From Amycolatopsis granulosa (GTDB lineage: Bacteria; Actinomycetota; Actinomycetes; Mycobacteriales; Pseudonocardiaceae): a stretch of DNA of 64,000 bases. Position 1 is the stretch's first letter. Each line of letters begins with the position of its first letter. The notes under the pieces are model-generated. The model was not told where the DNA came from. It worked only from the letters and a program-made list of their open reading frames with translations, and did no database searches. The translations under genes were made by a program, and so were the position numbers. The stretch spans positions 744,001 through 808,000 of the forward strand of contig NZ_JAANOV010000001.1 of NCBI RefSeq assembly GCF_011758745.1. Direction: 5' to 3'. This document shows positions 7,590 to 16,595 of this stretch, piece after piece.

Positions 7590-9278
7590 CTAGGAAGCGG
7601 CCGCGTGGCGGGCCGCGATGTAGCCGTACACGATGCCCTGGCCGATCGTCGCCCCCGCACCGGGATAGGACGTGCCGAAGGCGTTGGCCGCCGTGTTCCC
7701 GATCGCATAGAGGCCCTCGATGGCCGTCCCGTCCTCGCGCAGGACGCGTGCGTGCTCGTCGGCGACCACACCGCCGCACGTGCCGAGGTCGCTCAGAACC
7801 ATCTTCACCGCGTAGTACGGCGCCTTGCGCAGCGGCGCGAGGTTGGGGTTCGGCGCGACCGTGGGATCGCCGTAGTAGCGGTCGTAGGCGCTTTCCCCGC
7901 GGCCGAAGTCCGGATCGTGTCCCGACCCGGCGTGGGCGTTGAAGCGCTCGAAGGTGTCGCGGAAGGCCGCCGCCGGCACGCCCATCGCTCCCGCGAGCAC
8001 GTCCAGGTCGTCGGACCGGTGCGCGACACCTGCCCGGTACCACGCTTCGGGGATCGGCTGTCGCGGGAACACGCTGCCCGCCAGGATGTAGTTGTTCCGG
8101 TAGCGCTGGTCGAAGACCATCCACATCTGCCCGACCGGCGTGCCGGCACGTTCCCGCGCGAGCACGGCCTGCCCGAACGACATGTAGTCGATGGACTCGT
8201 TGATGAACCGCTTCCCGGTCTGGTCCACGATGAACGCGCCGGGCAGCGACCGCTCGGCGAGCATGATCGCCGGTGCCGAGCCGGGCAGCGGCGCGAACGC
8301 CGGGAACCACCAGGCCTGGTCCATCAGCGCGAGGCCGGCACCGGCCTCCTGCGCGGCGCGGATGCCGTCGCCGGTGTTCCCGTCCGCGCCCAGGCTGGCG
8401 TGCTCGCCCAGGCGCGTCGACTGGAACTCGTGCCGGGCCACCATGTCGTGGTCGAACCCGCCCGCCGCGAGGACGACACCGTGGCGCGCCGTCACGGTGA
8501 CCTCAGCGCCCGCCTGGCGGAGCACGGCACCCGACACCCGGCCACCGCTGCGGATCAGGCGGACGAGGCTCGTTTCCGTCCACACCGGAATACCCGCGCG
8601 CAGCACACCCGCGTACATGCCCGCCGCGAGCGCCTGCCCGCCGGCCACGTACTCGCGGCCGATCAGCTTGCCGCCGACGCCGAGGACGAGCCGCTGGATG
8701 ATCCGCGGGATCGCCTTGCCCGGTTTGCGCGCCACCAGGTTCATCCACTTGTAGTCCGCGCCGGTCACCGGCATGGGCACCGGTGCCGCCATCACGCCCG
8801 GGCGGAGCCTCGGGCGCTCGTCACGCAGGACGGCGGCGTCGAACGGGCGGCATTCGCAGGTCCGTCCCGCCGGACGGCCCCCCGGTTGCTCCGGGTGGTA
8901 GTCGGAGTAGCCCTCGGCCCAGAAGAACCGCATCGGCGTGGTCCGCGCGAGCATGTCGACGGCGGCCGCACCGTGCTCGAGGTACGCGCGGCTGCGCTCG
9001 GCGGGTGCCGACTCGCCGACGACCGCCCGCAGGTACTTCTCGGCGTCCGGAACGGCCTGCGAACCCTTCTCGGGCAGGAGGGAGTTGCCGGGGATCCAGA
9101 ACGCGCCGCCGGAGCGCGCGGTCGATCCGCCGACGTAGGCCGTCTTCTCGGCGACCAGGGTGGACAGTCCGAGCTCGTGCGCGGCCAGTGCCGCGGCCAG
9201 CCCGGTTCCCGATCCGATCACGAGCAGGTCGACGGTCGTGTCGCGGGCAGGCACGAGCGGAGGCAGTTTCTTCGTCAT
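7590..9278 (-). CDS. kstD: 3-ketosteroid delta1-dehydrogenase
   Basis: The 562-residue flavoprotein has the FAD-binding motif VIGSGTGLAAALAAHELG near residues 20-37. The family segment YVGGSTARSGGAFWIPGN follows, and the C-terminal motif TSYPGAGATIGQGIVYGY carries the catalytic Tyr and Gly region of KstD enzymes. Its length matches actinobacterial KstD proteins (about 510-565). It should introduce the C1-C2 double bond in 3-keto-4-ene steroids, which together with 9alpha-hydroxylation opens ring B. The ATG at 9278 is preceded by GGAG; an upstream in-frame ATG at 9323 lacks a good site. It is the last gene of the kshB-hsa operon on the minus strand, 78 bases after hsaD. Confidence 0.9.
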   Translation of the reverse strand: MTKKLPPLVPARDTTVDLLVIGSGTGLAAALAAHELGLSTLVAEKTAYVGGSTARSGGAFWIPGNSLLPEKGSQAVPDAEKYLRAVVGESAPAERSRAYLEHGAAAVDMLARTTPMRFFWAEGYSDYHPEQPGGRPAGRTCECRPFDAAVLRDERPRLRPGVMAAPVPMPVTGADYKWMNLVARKPGKAIPRIIQRLVLGVGGKLIGREYVAGGQALAAGMYAGVLRAGIPVWTETSLVRLIRSGGRVSGAVLRQAGAEVTVTARHGVVLAAGGFDHDMVARHEFQSTRLGEHASLGADGNTGDGIRAAQEAGAGLALMDQAWWFPAFAPLPGSAPAIMLAERSLPGAFIVDQTGKRFINESIDYMSFGQAVLARERAGTPVGQMWMVFDQRYRNNYILAGSVFPRQPIPEAWYRAGVAHRSDDLDVLAGAMGVPAAAFRDTFERFNAHAGSGHDPDFGRGESAYDRYYGDPTVAPNPNLAPLRKAPYYAVKMVLSDLGTCGGVVADEHARVLREDGTAIEGLYAIGNTAANAFGTSYPGAGATIGQGIVYGYIAARHAAAS

Positions 9279-9356
9279 GGGTCTCCAGCTCCACTTCGTT
9301 CTCGCAGTAACAGTTCGGCTCACGGTTCGTCCCCCGACTTGCCCGCCAGGCGGTGG

Positions 9357-10223
9357 TCAGCGCCGCAGGAACGCCAGCACCACGGCTTCCCACGCGTCCT
9401 TCTGCTCGATCATCACCCAGTGCCCGCAATCCGGGAAGATGTGCACCTCGCCGCGCGGCAGGACGCGCATCGGCAGCAAGGCCATGTCCACCGGGCTGAC
9501 GCGGTCGTCCCGCCCCCACGTGACGAGCGTCGGGACGTCCAGCCGTCCCAGAGCGGCCCAGCTCGGCGTGACGGTGGCGTCGCGAGCTCCTGCGGCCATG
9601 CGCGCCAGCGCCGCCGCGCTGTACATGCGGCGCGAGTTCTCCAGCGTCGCCGGGTCGGTGGCCTGGCGCCAGCGGTCCTCGATCAGTTCCTCCGTGACCA
9701 GCTTCTGGTCGAACACCATCGACCGCAACCAGGCGATCAGGGCAGCACGCGTCGGGTTCTCGACGAACTCGCTGAGCCGGACGATGCCCTCCCCCGGCTG
9801 CGTGCTGAACAACGGGGTGCCGATGCCACCAACGGTCACCAGGCGTTCGACTCGCTCGGGGGCCGCGAGTGCGAACTCCGTGGCGACGAAGCCACCCATG
9901 GAGTTCCCCACCAGGCGCACCCGCCCGAGCCCGAGGCCGTCCAGCAGCGCACGCACCGCCGTCACGGCGGACAGCATGGGGTGCACGGCGCCGAAATCGT
10001 CGCTGACCCCGAAACCCGGGAACTCCAGGACGATCGTCCGGTAGTCACCGGCGAACGCCGGCACGTTGGCGCCGAAGTTGCGCCATCCGGTCACCCCCGG
10101 TCCGGACCCGTGCAGCATCACCAGTGGCAGACCGTCCCCGCTCTCCCGGTAACGCAGCACACCGTGCTCAGTGGACAGTTCGCGAAGTTCGGGCACGGCA
10201 CGGGAATCGGCGGAAGCGCTCAT
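9357..10223 (-). CDS. hsaD: 4,5:9,10-diseco steroid hydrolase (meta-cleavage product hydrolase)
   Basis: The 288-residue alpha/beta hydrolase has the oxyanion-hole segment LHGSGPGVTGWRNF, the nucleophile elbow GNSMGG, the acid in TWGRDDRVS and the catalytic His in FPDCGHWVMIEQ. This is the arrangement of C-C bond hydrolases such as HsaD and BphD. In the steroid pathway HsaD cleaves DSHA into HIP and 2-hydroxyhexa-2,4-dienoate. The genes for HsaA, HsaB and HsaC lie in the same operon, which supports this over a biphenyl-type function. The start at 10223 is an ATG with 73 bases separating it from the hsaB stop. Confidence 0.88.
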   Translation of the reverse strand: MSASADSRAVPELRELSTEHGVLRYRESGDGLPLVMLHGSGPGVTGWRNFGANVPAFAGDYRTIVLEFPGFGVSDDFGAVHPMLSAVTAVRALLDGLGLGRVRLVGNSMGGFVATEFALAAPERVERLVTVGGIGTPLFSTQPGEGIVRLSEFVENPTRAALIAWLRSMVFDQKLVTEELIEDRWRQATDPATLENSRRMYSAAALARMAAGARDATVTPSWAALGRLDVPTLVTWGRDDRVSPVDMALLPMRVLPRGEVHIFPDCGHWVMIEQKDAWEAVVLAFLRR

Positions 10224-10296
10224 GTTCCTGACCTTGCCACCGTCGGGGCACCGGCGCCGTGCGGGCTCCCGGTGAGCGGACACCCCAACCGGCCGG

Positions 10297-10836
10297 TCAC
10301 GACGCCACGCTGAGGCGGCCGTAGCGACCCCGGAAGAACACCAGCGGTGCCAGGTCCGAGGACGACAGGTGGCGCACCCGCGACACCACGATGGTGTGGT
10401 CACCGGCGACGTGCTCGGCCTGGGGCTCGGCCTCGATCCACGCCAGGCAACCGGTGACCACGGGCGCCCCGGACGGGGACGGCGTCCAGCCGATCCCGTC
10501 GAACTTGTCGGCACCCGGCCGCGCCAGCTGACGGCACACCGCCTCCTGTGCATCGGACAGGATGCTGACCGCGTAGCGGCCCGCCGACCGGACCCGCGGC
10601 CACGACGTGCTGGCCGCACCCACGCAGAACGCGACCAACGGCGGATCCAGTGAGACCGAGGTGAAGGAATTGGCGGCCAGCCCGACCGGCTTGCCGGTTT
10701 CGCGGTCGATTCCCGTGATCGCCACGACGCCGGTGGCGAAATGCCCCAGCACGGTGCGCATCCGAACCGGGTCCAGCTCAGGAGAGCTCCGGCTGGACAG
10801 CTCCCCCACCGTGACGTCAGAGCCGTCGCGTGTCAT
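10297..10836 (-). CDS. hsaB: Flavin reductase component of 3-HSA monooxygenase
   Basis: The 179-residue protein belongs to the flavin reductase-like (FMN-binding split barrel) family. Typical segments are MRTVLGHFATGVVAITG, PVGLAANSFTSVSLDPPLVA and FCVGAASTSWPRVRSAGRYA. It should supply reduced flavin to HsaA for ortho-hydroxylation of 3-HSA to the catechol 3,4-DHSA. It sits in the operon between the KstD-like flavoprotein (16 bases upstream) and hsaD. A reductase for another monooxygenase is formally possible, but the presence of hsaA in the same operon makes HsaB the simplest call. Confidence 0.85.
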   Translation of the reverse strand: MTRDGSDVTVGELSSRSSPELDPVRMRTVLGHFATGVVAITGIDRETGKPVGLAANSFTSVSLDPPLVAFCVGAASTSWPRVRSAGRYAVSILSDAQEAVCRQLARPGADKFDGIGWTPSPSGAPVVTGCLAWIEAEPQAEHVAGDHTIVVSRVRHLSSSDLAPLVFFRGRYGRLSVAS

Positions 10837-10852
10837 CGGGTGTTCCTCTCGC

Positions 10853-12325
10853 TCAGTTCGCCGCGGCAGCCCGGCCGGCTCGGCGGCCGTAGAAGCTGCC
10901 GTCTCCCAGGGATGCGCCACTGACGTAGCCGCCGGTGCAAATGCCCGATGTGCAGCGGCCCGCCGCGAACAGACCAGGGATCGCCGTTCCGGATACGTGC
11001 AGCACCCGGCCGTCGAGATCGGTGCGCAGGCCCCCCAGCGGAAACCCGGCGGTGCGGTGGCGCAGGTCGAACCCGGCCACAGCACCGGTGATCGGGCGCA
11101 ACCACCGGGGTCGCTTGCCCCACAGCGGGTCACGGTGCTGCGCCGCGTAGTCGTTGTAGATCCGCACCGTGGACTGGAGTGTCCACTCGGGAAGCCTCAT
11201 GTCGGCCTCCAGCTCGGCCACGGTGTCCGCCGCCCACGTCGGTGGTATGCGCAGGGCGGGCGTGGCGGTCTCGGTGGCGAGGGCCTCCTCGTACGCGCGT
11301 TCGTCCATCACCAGGAACGCCTGGTCCTGCTGGTGGAACAGGGTCATCTGGCCGATCCGGCCCGGGTAGGTGTCCTCGGGGACGTAGCGCTGGCCCTGGG
11401 CGTTGACCAGGATACCGCGCGCCATCAGCTGCGGGTCGCAGAAGAAGGCGACCTCGGTCGCGTCCATGTGCGCGGTGGCCGCCCCGAGTGCCGTGGCCAG
11501 CAGGATGCCGGTGCCGTCGTGCTCCTCGATCGCGGCGCCGGGACGGCCGATCAGCTGCGGCGCGTGGTCGGCGACCATGCGCTCGGCGTAGGCGAAGCCG
11601 CCGGTTGCCAGCACGACCCCGCGGTCGGCGCGGATCGCGACGCGCTCGCCGTAACGTTGCGCCAGCACCCCGGCCACCCGGTCGCCGTCGACGACGAGCC
11701 CCGTCAGCCGGACGTCGTACCGGACCCGCACGCCGAGGGCCTCGGCGGTCTCGGCCAGCGGCTTCATCAGCATGTAGCCGCCGCCTCGTTCCCCGCTGCG
11801 CTTGTTCTGCATCCGCGGTACGTGGCCGCGGGGAGCGGGCGTGGCGATCGCGTGGAACGGCGCGGCGTTCTCCCCGCCGGAGTAGGCGAGACCTTCGTCG
11901 TGCGGTGGTTCCCAGCCGGGTTCGTCCCACAGCGCCTCGCGGAACGGCACACCGTTGCCGACGAGCCAGTCGTAGTGCTCGAGGCTGCCCGCGCAGTAGT
12001 CGGTGATCTTCGCCTCGTCGGCGCCCGGACCGACCGCGGCGAGCAGGAACTCCGTCATGTTCTCCGGCGTGTCCGCGAAACCGAGGGCGCGTTGCAGCGG
12101 GGTACCACCACCGAGGTACACGAAGCCGCCGGCCAGGGCCGCCGCGCCGCCCCAGCCGCTCGTGCGTTCCAGGATCAGCACGTCCGCACCGGCCCGCGCG
12201 GCCTCGATGGCGGCGCACACGCCGGCGATGCCGTACCCGGCGATGACCACATCGGCCGAGTCGGTCCAGTCGCCGATCGACGCCGCGGAAACCGGGCTGA
12301 TCGCGTTCTCCGGATCGGTTCGCAT
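10853..12325 (-). CDS. KstD-like FAD-dependent ketosteroid dehydrogenase/reductase
   Basis: The 490-residue protein is a second member of the fumarate-reductase/KstD flavoprotein superfamily. It has VVIAGYGIAGVCAAIEAARA near residues 26-45, TSGWGGAAALAGGFVYLGGG and the C-terminal segment CTSGICTGGYVSGASLGDGS. It differs clearly from the KstD at 7590: the C-terminal Tyr-Pro-Gly motif of true delta1-dehydrogenases is replaced. Related proteins include 3-ketosteroid delta4-(5alpha)-dehydrogenases and uncharacterised steroid-cluster flavoproteins, so it may act on 5alpha-steroids or another steroid double bond. It is co-transcribed between hsaC and hsaB, 16 bases before hsaB. The precise reaction is not established by the sequence. 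Confidence 0.78.
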   Translation of the reverse strand: MRTDPENAISPVSAASIGDWTDSADVVIAGYGIAGVCAAIEAARAGADVLILERTSGWGGAAALAGGFVYLGGGTPLQRALGFADTPENMTEFLLAAVGPGADEAKITDYCAGSLEHYDWLVGNGVPFREALWDEPGWEPPHDEGLAYSGGENAAPFHAIATPAPRGHVPRMQNKRSGERGGGYMLMKPLAETAEALGVRVRYDVRLTGLVVDGDRVAGVLAQRYGERVAIRADRGVVLATGGFAYAERMVADHAPQLIGRPGAAIEEHDGTGILLATALGAATAHMDATEVAFFCDPQLMARGILVNAQGQRYVPEDTYPGRIGQMTLFHQQDQAFLVMDERAYEEALATETATPALRIPPTWAADTVAELEADMRLPEWTLQSTVRIYNDYAAQHRDPLWGKRPRWLRPITGAVAGFDLRHRTAGFPLGGLRTDLDGRVLHVSGTAIPGLFAAGRCTSGICTGGYVSGASLGDGSFYGRRAGRAAAAN

Positions 12326-12445
12326 GGTGGGTCTCCGTCCTTCCTGGGTGATGTCGCGGAACTGGGACCCGGTGCACCGCGTGAGCCGGAGTCACGCGGT
12401 GCCCGGATCAGGGGTGGCGATGGTTCGCGCAGCCCTGGCGAAACT

Positions 12446-13399
12446 TCAGGAGCCGGCCGGTGCCGCCGGAGCGGCTTCCCGCTCCGCGGCTTCCCGCGCT
12501 TCCTTCATCTCACGCATCCACAACCATTCGTGACCCCAGTAGCTGTCCGCCGTGATCTCCTCGGCCGTGTAGTAGCTTTCGTCGACGAGCTGGCCACCGG
12601 TGCCGTACTCGATGTCCCAGCCACCCGGGACCCGCACGTAGAAGGAGATCATCTTGTCGTTGGTGTGCCGCCCCAGCGTCGAGGAGACCGGGAAGTCCCG
12701 CGCCATCACCTCGTCGTAGGCCCGCCCGACGGCGTCGAGGGAATCGACCTCGACCATCACGTGGATCAGCCCGGGGTCCCGGCCCTCCAGGCTGGGCATG
12801 ATCGCCAGGCTGTGATGCCGCTGGTTGACGCCCAGGAACCGGATGCGCAGCGGACCGGCCTCGGGCGGCCCCGGCATCCGGAACGCGCCGCGGGAGAGGA
12901 AGCCGAGGGTCTCGGTGTAGAAGGCGAAGGACTCGTCGAAGCTGGTGGTCGGCATGACCACGTGCCCGAGCCCCTGCCCTCCGGTGACGAACTTGTGCGC
13001 GTACTTCGTCAGCACCGGGCTGTGCTCCAGGACCGGGCCGTGGAAGAACTCGAGCGGGGTGCCGCCGGGGTCCTTGAGGCAGATGCCGGCTTCCACCTTC
13101 CGCCGGTCCGCGAGCTCCTGCGTCATGGGGGTGTAGGCCACGCCCGCCGCATCGAGGGTCGCGGCGAGCCGGCGCAGCGCCGGCGCATCCCTGACCTCCC
13201 AGCCGACGGCCGTCACCCGGTCCGCGGCGCCGCGCTCGACGGTGATGCGGGACGGGCGCTCGTCCATGCGGAAGTGCAGCGCGTCGTCCTCGTCTCCGAA
13301 GCCGGGTGCGAAACCCAGCACGTCGAAGCCGAGTTCCCGCCAGCGCTCCAGGTCGGTGGCGATGACCCGGACGTATCCGAGTCCCTTGATCTCGGTCAT
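12446..13399 (-). CDS. hsaC: 3,4-DHSA extradiol dioxygenase
   Basis: The 317-residue protein is a two-domain type I extradiol dioxygenase of the vicinal oxygen chelate fold. The iron ligands can be placed at His146 (GLGHVVM), His213 (LIHVMVEVDS) and Glu264 (WDIEYG), and the acid/base region RFLGVNQRHHSLAI is present. It should perform meta-cleavage of the steroid catechol 3,4-DHSA. The sequence around GHKFVTGGQGLGH-like (here AHKFVTGGQGLGH) and TLGRHTNDKMISFYV resembles HsaC more than biphenyl enzymes. A basic/acidic low-complexity tail follows residue 295. It lies 25 bases after hsaA in the operon. Confidence 0.9.
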   Translation of the reverse strand: MTEIKGLGYVRVIATDLERWRELGFDVLGFAPGFGDEDDALHFRMDERPSRITVERGAADRVTAVGWEVRDAPALRRLAATLDAAGVAYTPMTQELADRRKVEAGICLKDPGGTPLEFFHGPVLEHSPVLTKYAHKFVTGGQGLGHVVMPTTSFDESFAFYTETLGFLSRGAFRMPGPPEAGPLRIRFLGVNQRHHSLAIMPSLEGRDPGLIHVMVEVDSLDAVGRAYDEVMARDFPVSSTLGRHTNDKMISFYVRVPGGWDIEYGTGGQLVDESYYTAEEITADSYWGHEWLWMREMKEAREAAEREAAPAAPAGS

Positions 13400-13424
13400 G
13401 GTTGATTCCTTTCCGGACGGACGA

Positions 13425-14609
13425 TCAGATCATCACGCGCAGTGGCCCCTGCGGTACCTCGACATCCAGCGAGGCCATGGCCGAGGCGTGGTAGGTGGTG
13501 CTCGAGACGTGAATCGCGTGGTGCAGGCCGGCGTGCGCGTCGCGCCAGAAGCGCTGCAGCGGGTTGTCCATGCGCAGCGCATTACCCCCGGCGCGGTCGA
13601 AGATCTCGTCCGCCGCGCGCACGGCACGCCACGCCGCGCGAACCTGGTCGCGGCGAACACGGGCGCGGGTGGCGAAGTCGATGTCCCGTCCACGGTCGAC
13701 CAGGTCCCACACGCGGTCCACATTGGCCAGCAGCTGCTGGCGGGCGGCGTCGATCTCCGACGCCGATTCGCCGAGCGCGTGCAGCACGTAGGGGTCGTCC
13801 TTGATGACGTTACCGCTGGCGCCGACCCGGTTGCGCTGGTAGTCGATACCCGCGGCCAGGACACCCTCGCAGATGCCGATCGTGGCCGCCGTGATCCCCA
13901 GGGGGAAGATGGTGGACCACGGCATCTTGTAGAGCGTCTCGGTGACCCCGTACTCCTTCGCCGCGGTTCCGTCGATGACCTTGTCCGCCTCCATCACCCG
14001 GTAGTCCGGGACGAAGGCGTTCTGCACCACGATGTCCTTGCTCCCGGTACCCCGGAGACCGACGACGTCCCACGAGCCGTCGATGATCCGGTAGTCCGAC
14101 CGGGGCAGGATGACGTGCAGGCTCCGCGGCGGCATCAGCGGTTTCCCGTCGGCACCGCCGACCATCGCGCCGAGGAAGATCCAGTCACAGTGGTCGGTTC
14201 CGGAGGAGAACTGCCAGCGGCCGTTGAGCACGTAGCCGCCGTCGCCCGGGACGGCGATGCCCGCCGGCATGTAGGGCGAGGCCTGCCAGGTGTCGCTGTC
14301 CGCAGCCAGGATCTCGTCCTGCACCTTGGGATCGGCGAACGCCAGCTGCCAGGGGTGCACCCCGACGATGCCGCCCACCCAGCCCGCCGACCCGTAGATG
14401 CTCGCGGTCTTCATCACCGCTTCGGCGAACTCCCGCGGGTGGGCTTCGTAGCCGTGGTACTTCGTGCGCTGCAACAGGCGGATGAGGCCCGCCTGGCGGA
14501 GGCGTTTGGCCATGTCGTCGGGCAGCCGGCCCAACGTCTCGCCGTCGTCCGCGCCCGCGCGGAGCTCGTCGGCCATCGCCACGATGTTGTCGAGTACTGG
14601 ATTGGACAT
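13425..14609 (-). CDS. hsaA: 3-HSA hydroxylase, oxygenase component
   Basis: The 394-residue protein has the acyl-CoA dehydrogenase fold used by group D flavin monooxygenases. It contains ASIYGSAGWVGGIVGVHPWQ, the strand WQFSSGTDHCDWIFLGAMVG and the segment VVGLRGTGSKDIVVQNAFVP. HsaA uses reduced flavin supplied by HsaB to hydroxylate 3-HSA next to its phenol group. The length equals known HsaA proteins (about 394). The ATG at 14609 follows a good AGGAGC site. It is the second gene of the operon, 89 bases after kshB and directly before hsaC. Confidence 0.92.
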   Translation of the reverse strand: MSNPVLDNIVAMADELRAGADDGETLGRLPDDMAKRLRQAGLIRLLQRTKYHGYEAHPREFAEAVMKTASIYGSAGWVGGIVGVHPWQLAFADPKVQDEILAADSDTWQASPYMPAGIAVPGDGGYVLNGRWQFSSGTDHCDWIFLGAMVGGADGKPLMPPRSLHVILPRSDYRIIDGSWDVVGLRGTGSKDIVVQNAFVPDYRVMEADKVIDGTAAKEYGVTETLYKMPWSTIFPLGITAATIGICEGVLAAGIDYQRNRVGASGNVIKDDPYVLHALGESASEIDAARQQLLANVDRVWDLVDRGRDIDFATRARVRRDQVRAAWRAVRAADEIFDRAGGNALRMDNPLQRFWRDAHAGLHHAIHVSSTTYHASAMASLDVEVPQGPLRVMI

Positions 14610-14698
14610 GGATAGCTCCTGGTCGGTGTCACTGGACGGTGTCACTGGATGTGGGATCGGGTGGCGCGCGCGGCGCCGACGGGAGCGGGTGGCACGGA

Positions 14699-15790
14699 TC
14701 AGTACGCGATCGACACCTCGTCGCTGACCGGTTCGGCCTGGCAGGCGAGGATGTATCCCTCGGCCAGGTCGGCCTCGGCGAGGATCGCGTTGCGCGCCAG
14801 GTTCACCTTCCCCGACGTCAGCGAGCAGACGCAGGCACTGCATGCGCCTTCCCGGCACGAGTACGGTGCGTCGATGCCGGCCGCCAGCAAGGCGTCGAGG
14901 AGTTTCCGCCCCGCCGTCCACGGCACGACGTGGTCGGCTCCGTCGATCGACACCCGCACGGTGCAGGCGACCTCCGCGGTGCCGGGTTCCGTTGCGTCGA
15001 GGGGGGTTCCGGCGGCGAACGGATCCTGCTGGAGCGACCGGAAGCGTTCCGCGTGCACGCGGTCGCCGGGAATTCCGGCGTCGGCGCACGCGGCGGTGGC
15101 GAGGTCCATCAAGGGCGCCGGCCCGCAGAGGTAGACGTCCCGGTCGGCGAGCGGGCGCAACAGCAGAGCCAGCGTGCGGCGCGTGGGACGGCCTTGCAGG
15201 GACTCGAGGTGGTGGATCACGGTGAAGCGCTCGGGGAAGCGGTGTTCGAGCGCCCGGAGCTCGCCGGGAAAGATCACCGACTCCTCGTTCCGGTTCGCGT
15301 AAATCAGGACGACGTCCCCGGTGCCGCCGAACAGGATCGACTTCGCGATCGCGATCACCGGTGTGATCCCGCTGCCGCCCGCGATCAGCCCGACCGGGCG
15401 GTCGAGCGCCGCCGGGGTGAACGTCCCGGCGGGCGGCAGCACCTCGATCTCGTGACCGGCCTCGACGGTGTCACACAACCAGTTCGAGCCGTGCCCGCCG
15501 GAAACGCGCTTCACGGTGAACTTCAGGGCCGGGTCGCAGTGCGGGGAGCTGGACAGGGAATAGCACCGCGCGGATCCGGACCCCGCATCCGGGACCCGGA
15601 CGGTCAGGAACTGCCCCGGCCGGTAGTCGAAGAGGTGCGCGGCCTCCGCCGCGGGCTCCACGACGAACGAACGTGCGTCGGCGGTCTCGTCGATCACGGC
15701 CCGCACCCGGACGATCGTCCCGCGCGAGGCCGGCGCCGTGGCGCCGGCGTCGCCGCGGAGCTCGTGGCCGGCACTCGTCTCGGTGAACAT
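14699..15790 (-). CDS. kshB: 3-ketosteroid 9alpha-hydroxylase, ferredoxin reductase component
   Basis: The 363-residue protein has three domains in order: an FAD-binding barrel with ARCYSLSSSPHCDPALKFTV, an NAD-binding domain with GLIAGGSGITPVIAIAKSIL and YLCGPAPLM, and a C-terminal plant-type 2Fe-2S domain with CREGACSACVC and a fourth Cys in ILACQAEP. This is the KshB layout. It should pass electrons from NADH to KshA, which is encoded divergently 805 bases away. It is the first gene of the minus-strand hsa operon. Related reductases serve other Rieske oxygenases (PaaE, HmpX), but the local partner is KshA. Confidence 0.9.
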   Translation of the reverse strand: MFTETSAGHELRGDAGATAPASRGTIVRVRAVIDETADARSFVVEPAAEAAHLFDYRPGQFLTVRVPDAGSGSARCYSLSSSPHCDPALKFTVKRVSGGHGSNWLCDTVEAGHEIEVLPPAGTFTPAALDRPVGLIAGGSGITPVIAIAKSILFGGTGDVVLIYANRNEESVIFPGELRALEHRFPERFTVIHHLESLQGRPTRRTLALLLRPLADRDVYLCGPAPLMDLATAACADAGIPGDRVHAERFRSLQQDPFAAGTPLDATEPGTAEVACTVRVSIDGADHVVPWTAGRKLLDALLAAGIDAPYSCREGACSACVCSLTSGKVNLARNAILAEADLAEGYILACQAEPVSDEVSIAY

Positions 15791-16050
15791 CCACCCTCCT
15801 GGTTGCTCGTCGCCGCCCGCGTTTCCCGGTGCGGTAGCGGGACTCGGGGAACCGTAGAGCCGCGGCCGGCGGCGCGGTCCGGATCGTCTCGCTCACTGGG
15901 AGACCGATCGCGGGCCGCCCGACGCGGCGGAGTAACCGGACCTGGCTTCCCACTGGGCGGGTCACCGGCCGTTCGCAGGCGCTCTGCTGTGCTGGCATCG
16001 ACCCCGACCCGGCGCGGACCCGCGCCACCATCGCCGTGAAAGGAAAACCG
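15791..16050. promoter_or_regulatory. Divergent promoter region kshB / ksi
   Basis: This 260-bp gap separates the two divergent ring A/B operons. I could not find a KstR-type TnnAACnnGTTnnA palindrome or a CAAGnnCTTG box in it. Control may instead involve the IclR protein encoded at the end of the ksi-kshA operon, but no copy of its candidate operator was seen here. Confidence 0.4.
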
Positions 16051-16437
16051 ATGCTGACCGTGGACCAGCTCACCGACGCCGTGGCGGAGTACGTTCGCCG
16101 ACTTAACGCCGGCACGGCGTCCGACATCGCCGCGCTCTACGCCGACAACGCCACGCTGGAGGACCCGGCCGGCAGCGAGGTGCGAACGGGACGAGCGACC
16201 ATCGCGGCGTTCTACCACGAACTCGACGGCCTCGACCTCACCGCCGAGCTGCTCACCGTCCGGGCGTCCGGGGACACGGCGGCGTTCCACATGCGAGTCG
16301 TCACCACCGCGGGCGGGTTCGTCACCTCGATCGAACCGATCGACGTGATGACCTTCGACGCGGACGGTCTCATCACCAGCATGCGGGCGATCTGGAGCCC
16401 GGGCGACATCGTCCACCGCCGGACCACCCCGGCCTGA
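16051..16437 (+). CDS. ksi: Ketosteroid delta5-isomerase (NTF2-like fold)
   Basis: The 128-residue protein carries all catalytic residues of delta5-3-ketosteroid isomerases at nearly the same numbers as the Comamonas enzyme: Tyr14 (AEYV), Asp38 (ATLEDP) and Asp98 (IDVM). The ATG at 16051 is preferred over the GTG at 16036 because AAAGGA lies 6 bases upstream and the residue numbering then fits the family exactly. It moves the C5-C6 double bond into conjugation, giving the 3-keto-4-ene substrates of KstD and KshA. It is the first gene of the plus-strand operon, 158 bases before kshA. Confidence 0.88.
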   Translation: MLTVDQLTDAVAEYVRRLNAGTASDIAALYADNATLEDPAGSEVRTGRATIAAFYHELDGLDLTAELLTVRASGDTAAFHMRVVTTAGGFVTSIEPIDVMTFDADGLITSMRAIWSPGDIVHRRTTPA

Positions 16438-16595
16438 TGCGCGGTCCCGGCGCCGCGCGACGTTCCCGCTCAGTGAGCTGTACCCGGCCGCACGGCGCCG
16501 GGCCTTGTTAGAACCGGTGGGTCGCCTTCGCGACGCAGCGGCGGCCGACCGGCCCGGCGCCGCCCCCACCGGCACCACTTTCCAGGAGAGTGCAC

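Noticed and set aside
15791-16050. KstR (first cholesterol regulator) operator in the kshB-ksi gap.
   Set aside because: I looked for the TnnAACnnGTTnnA-type palindrome and found none that fit.
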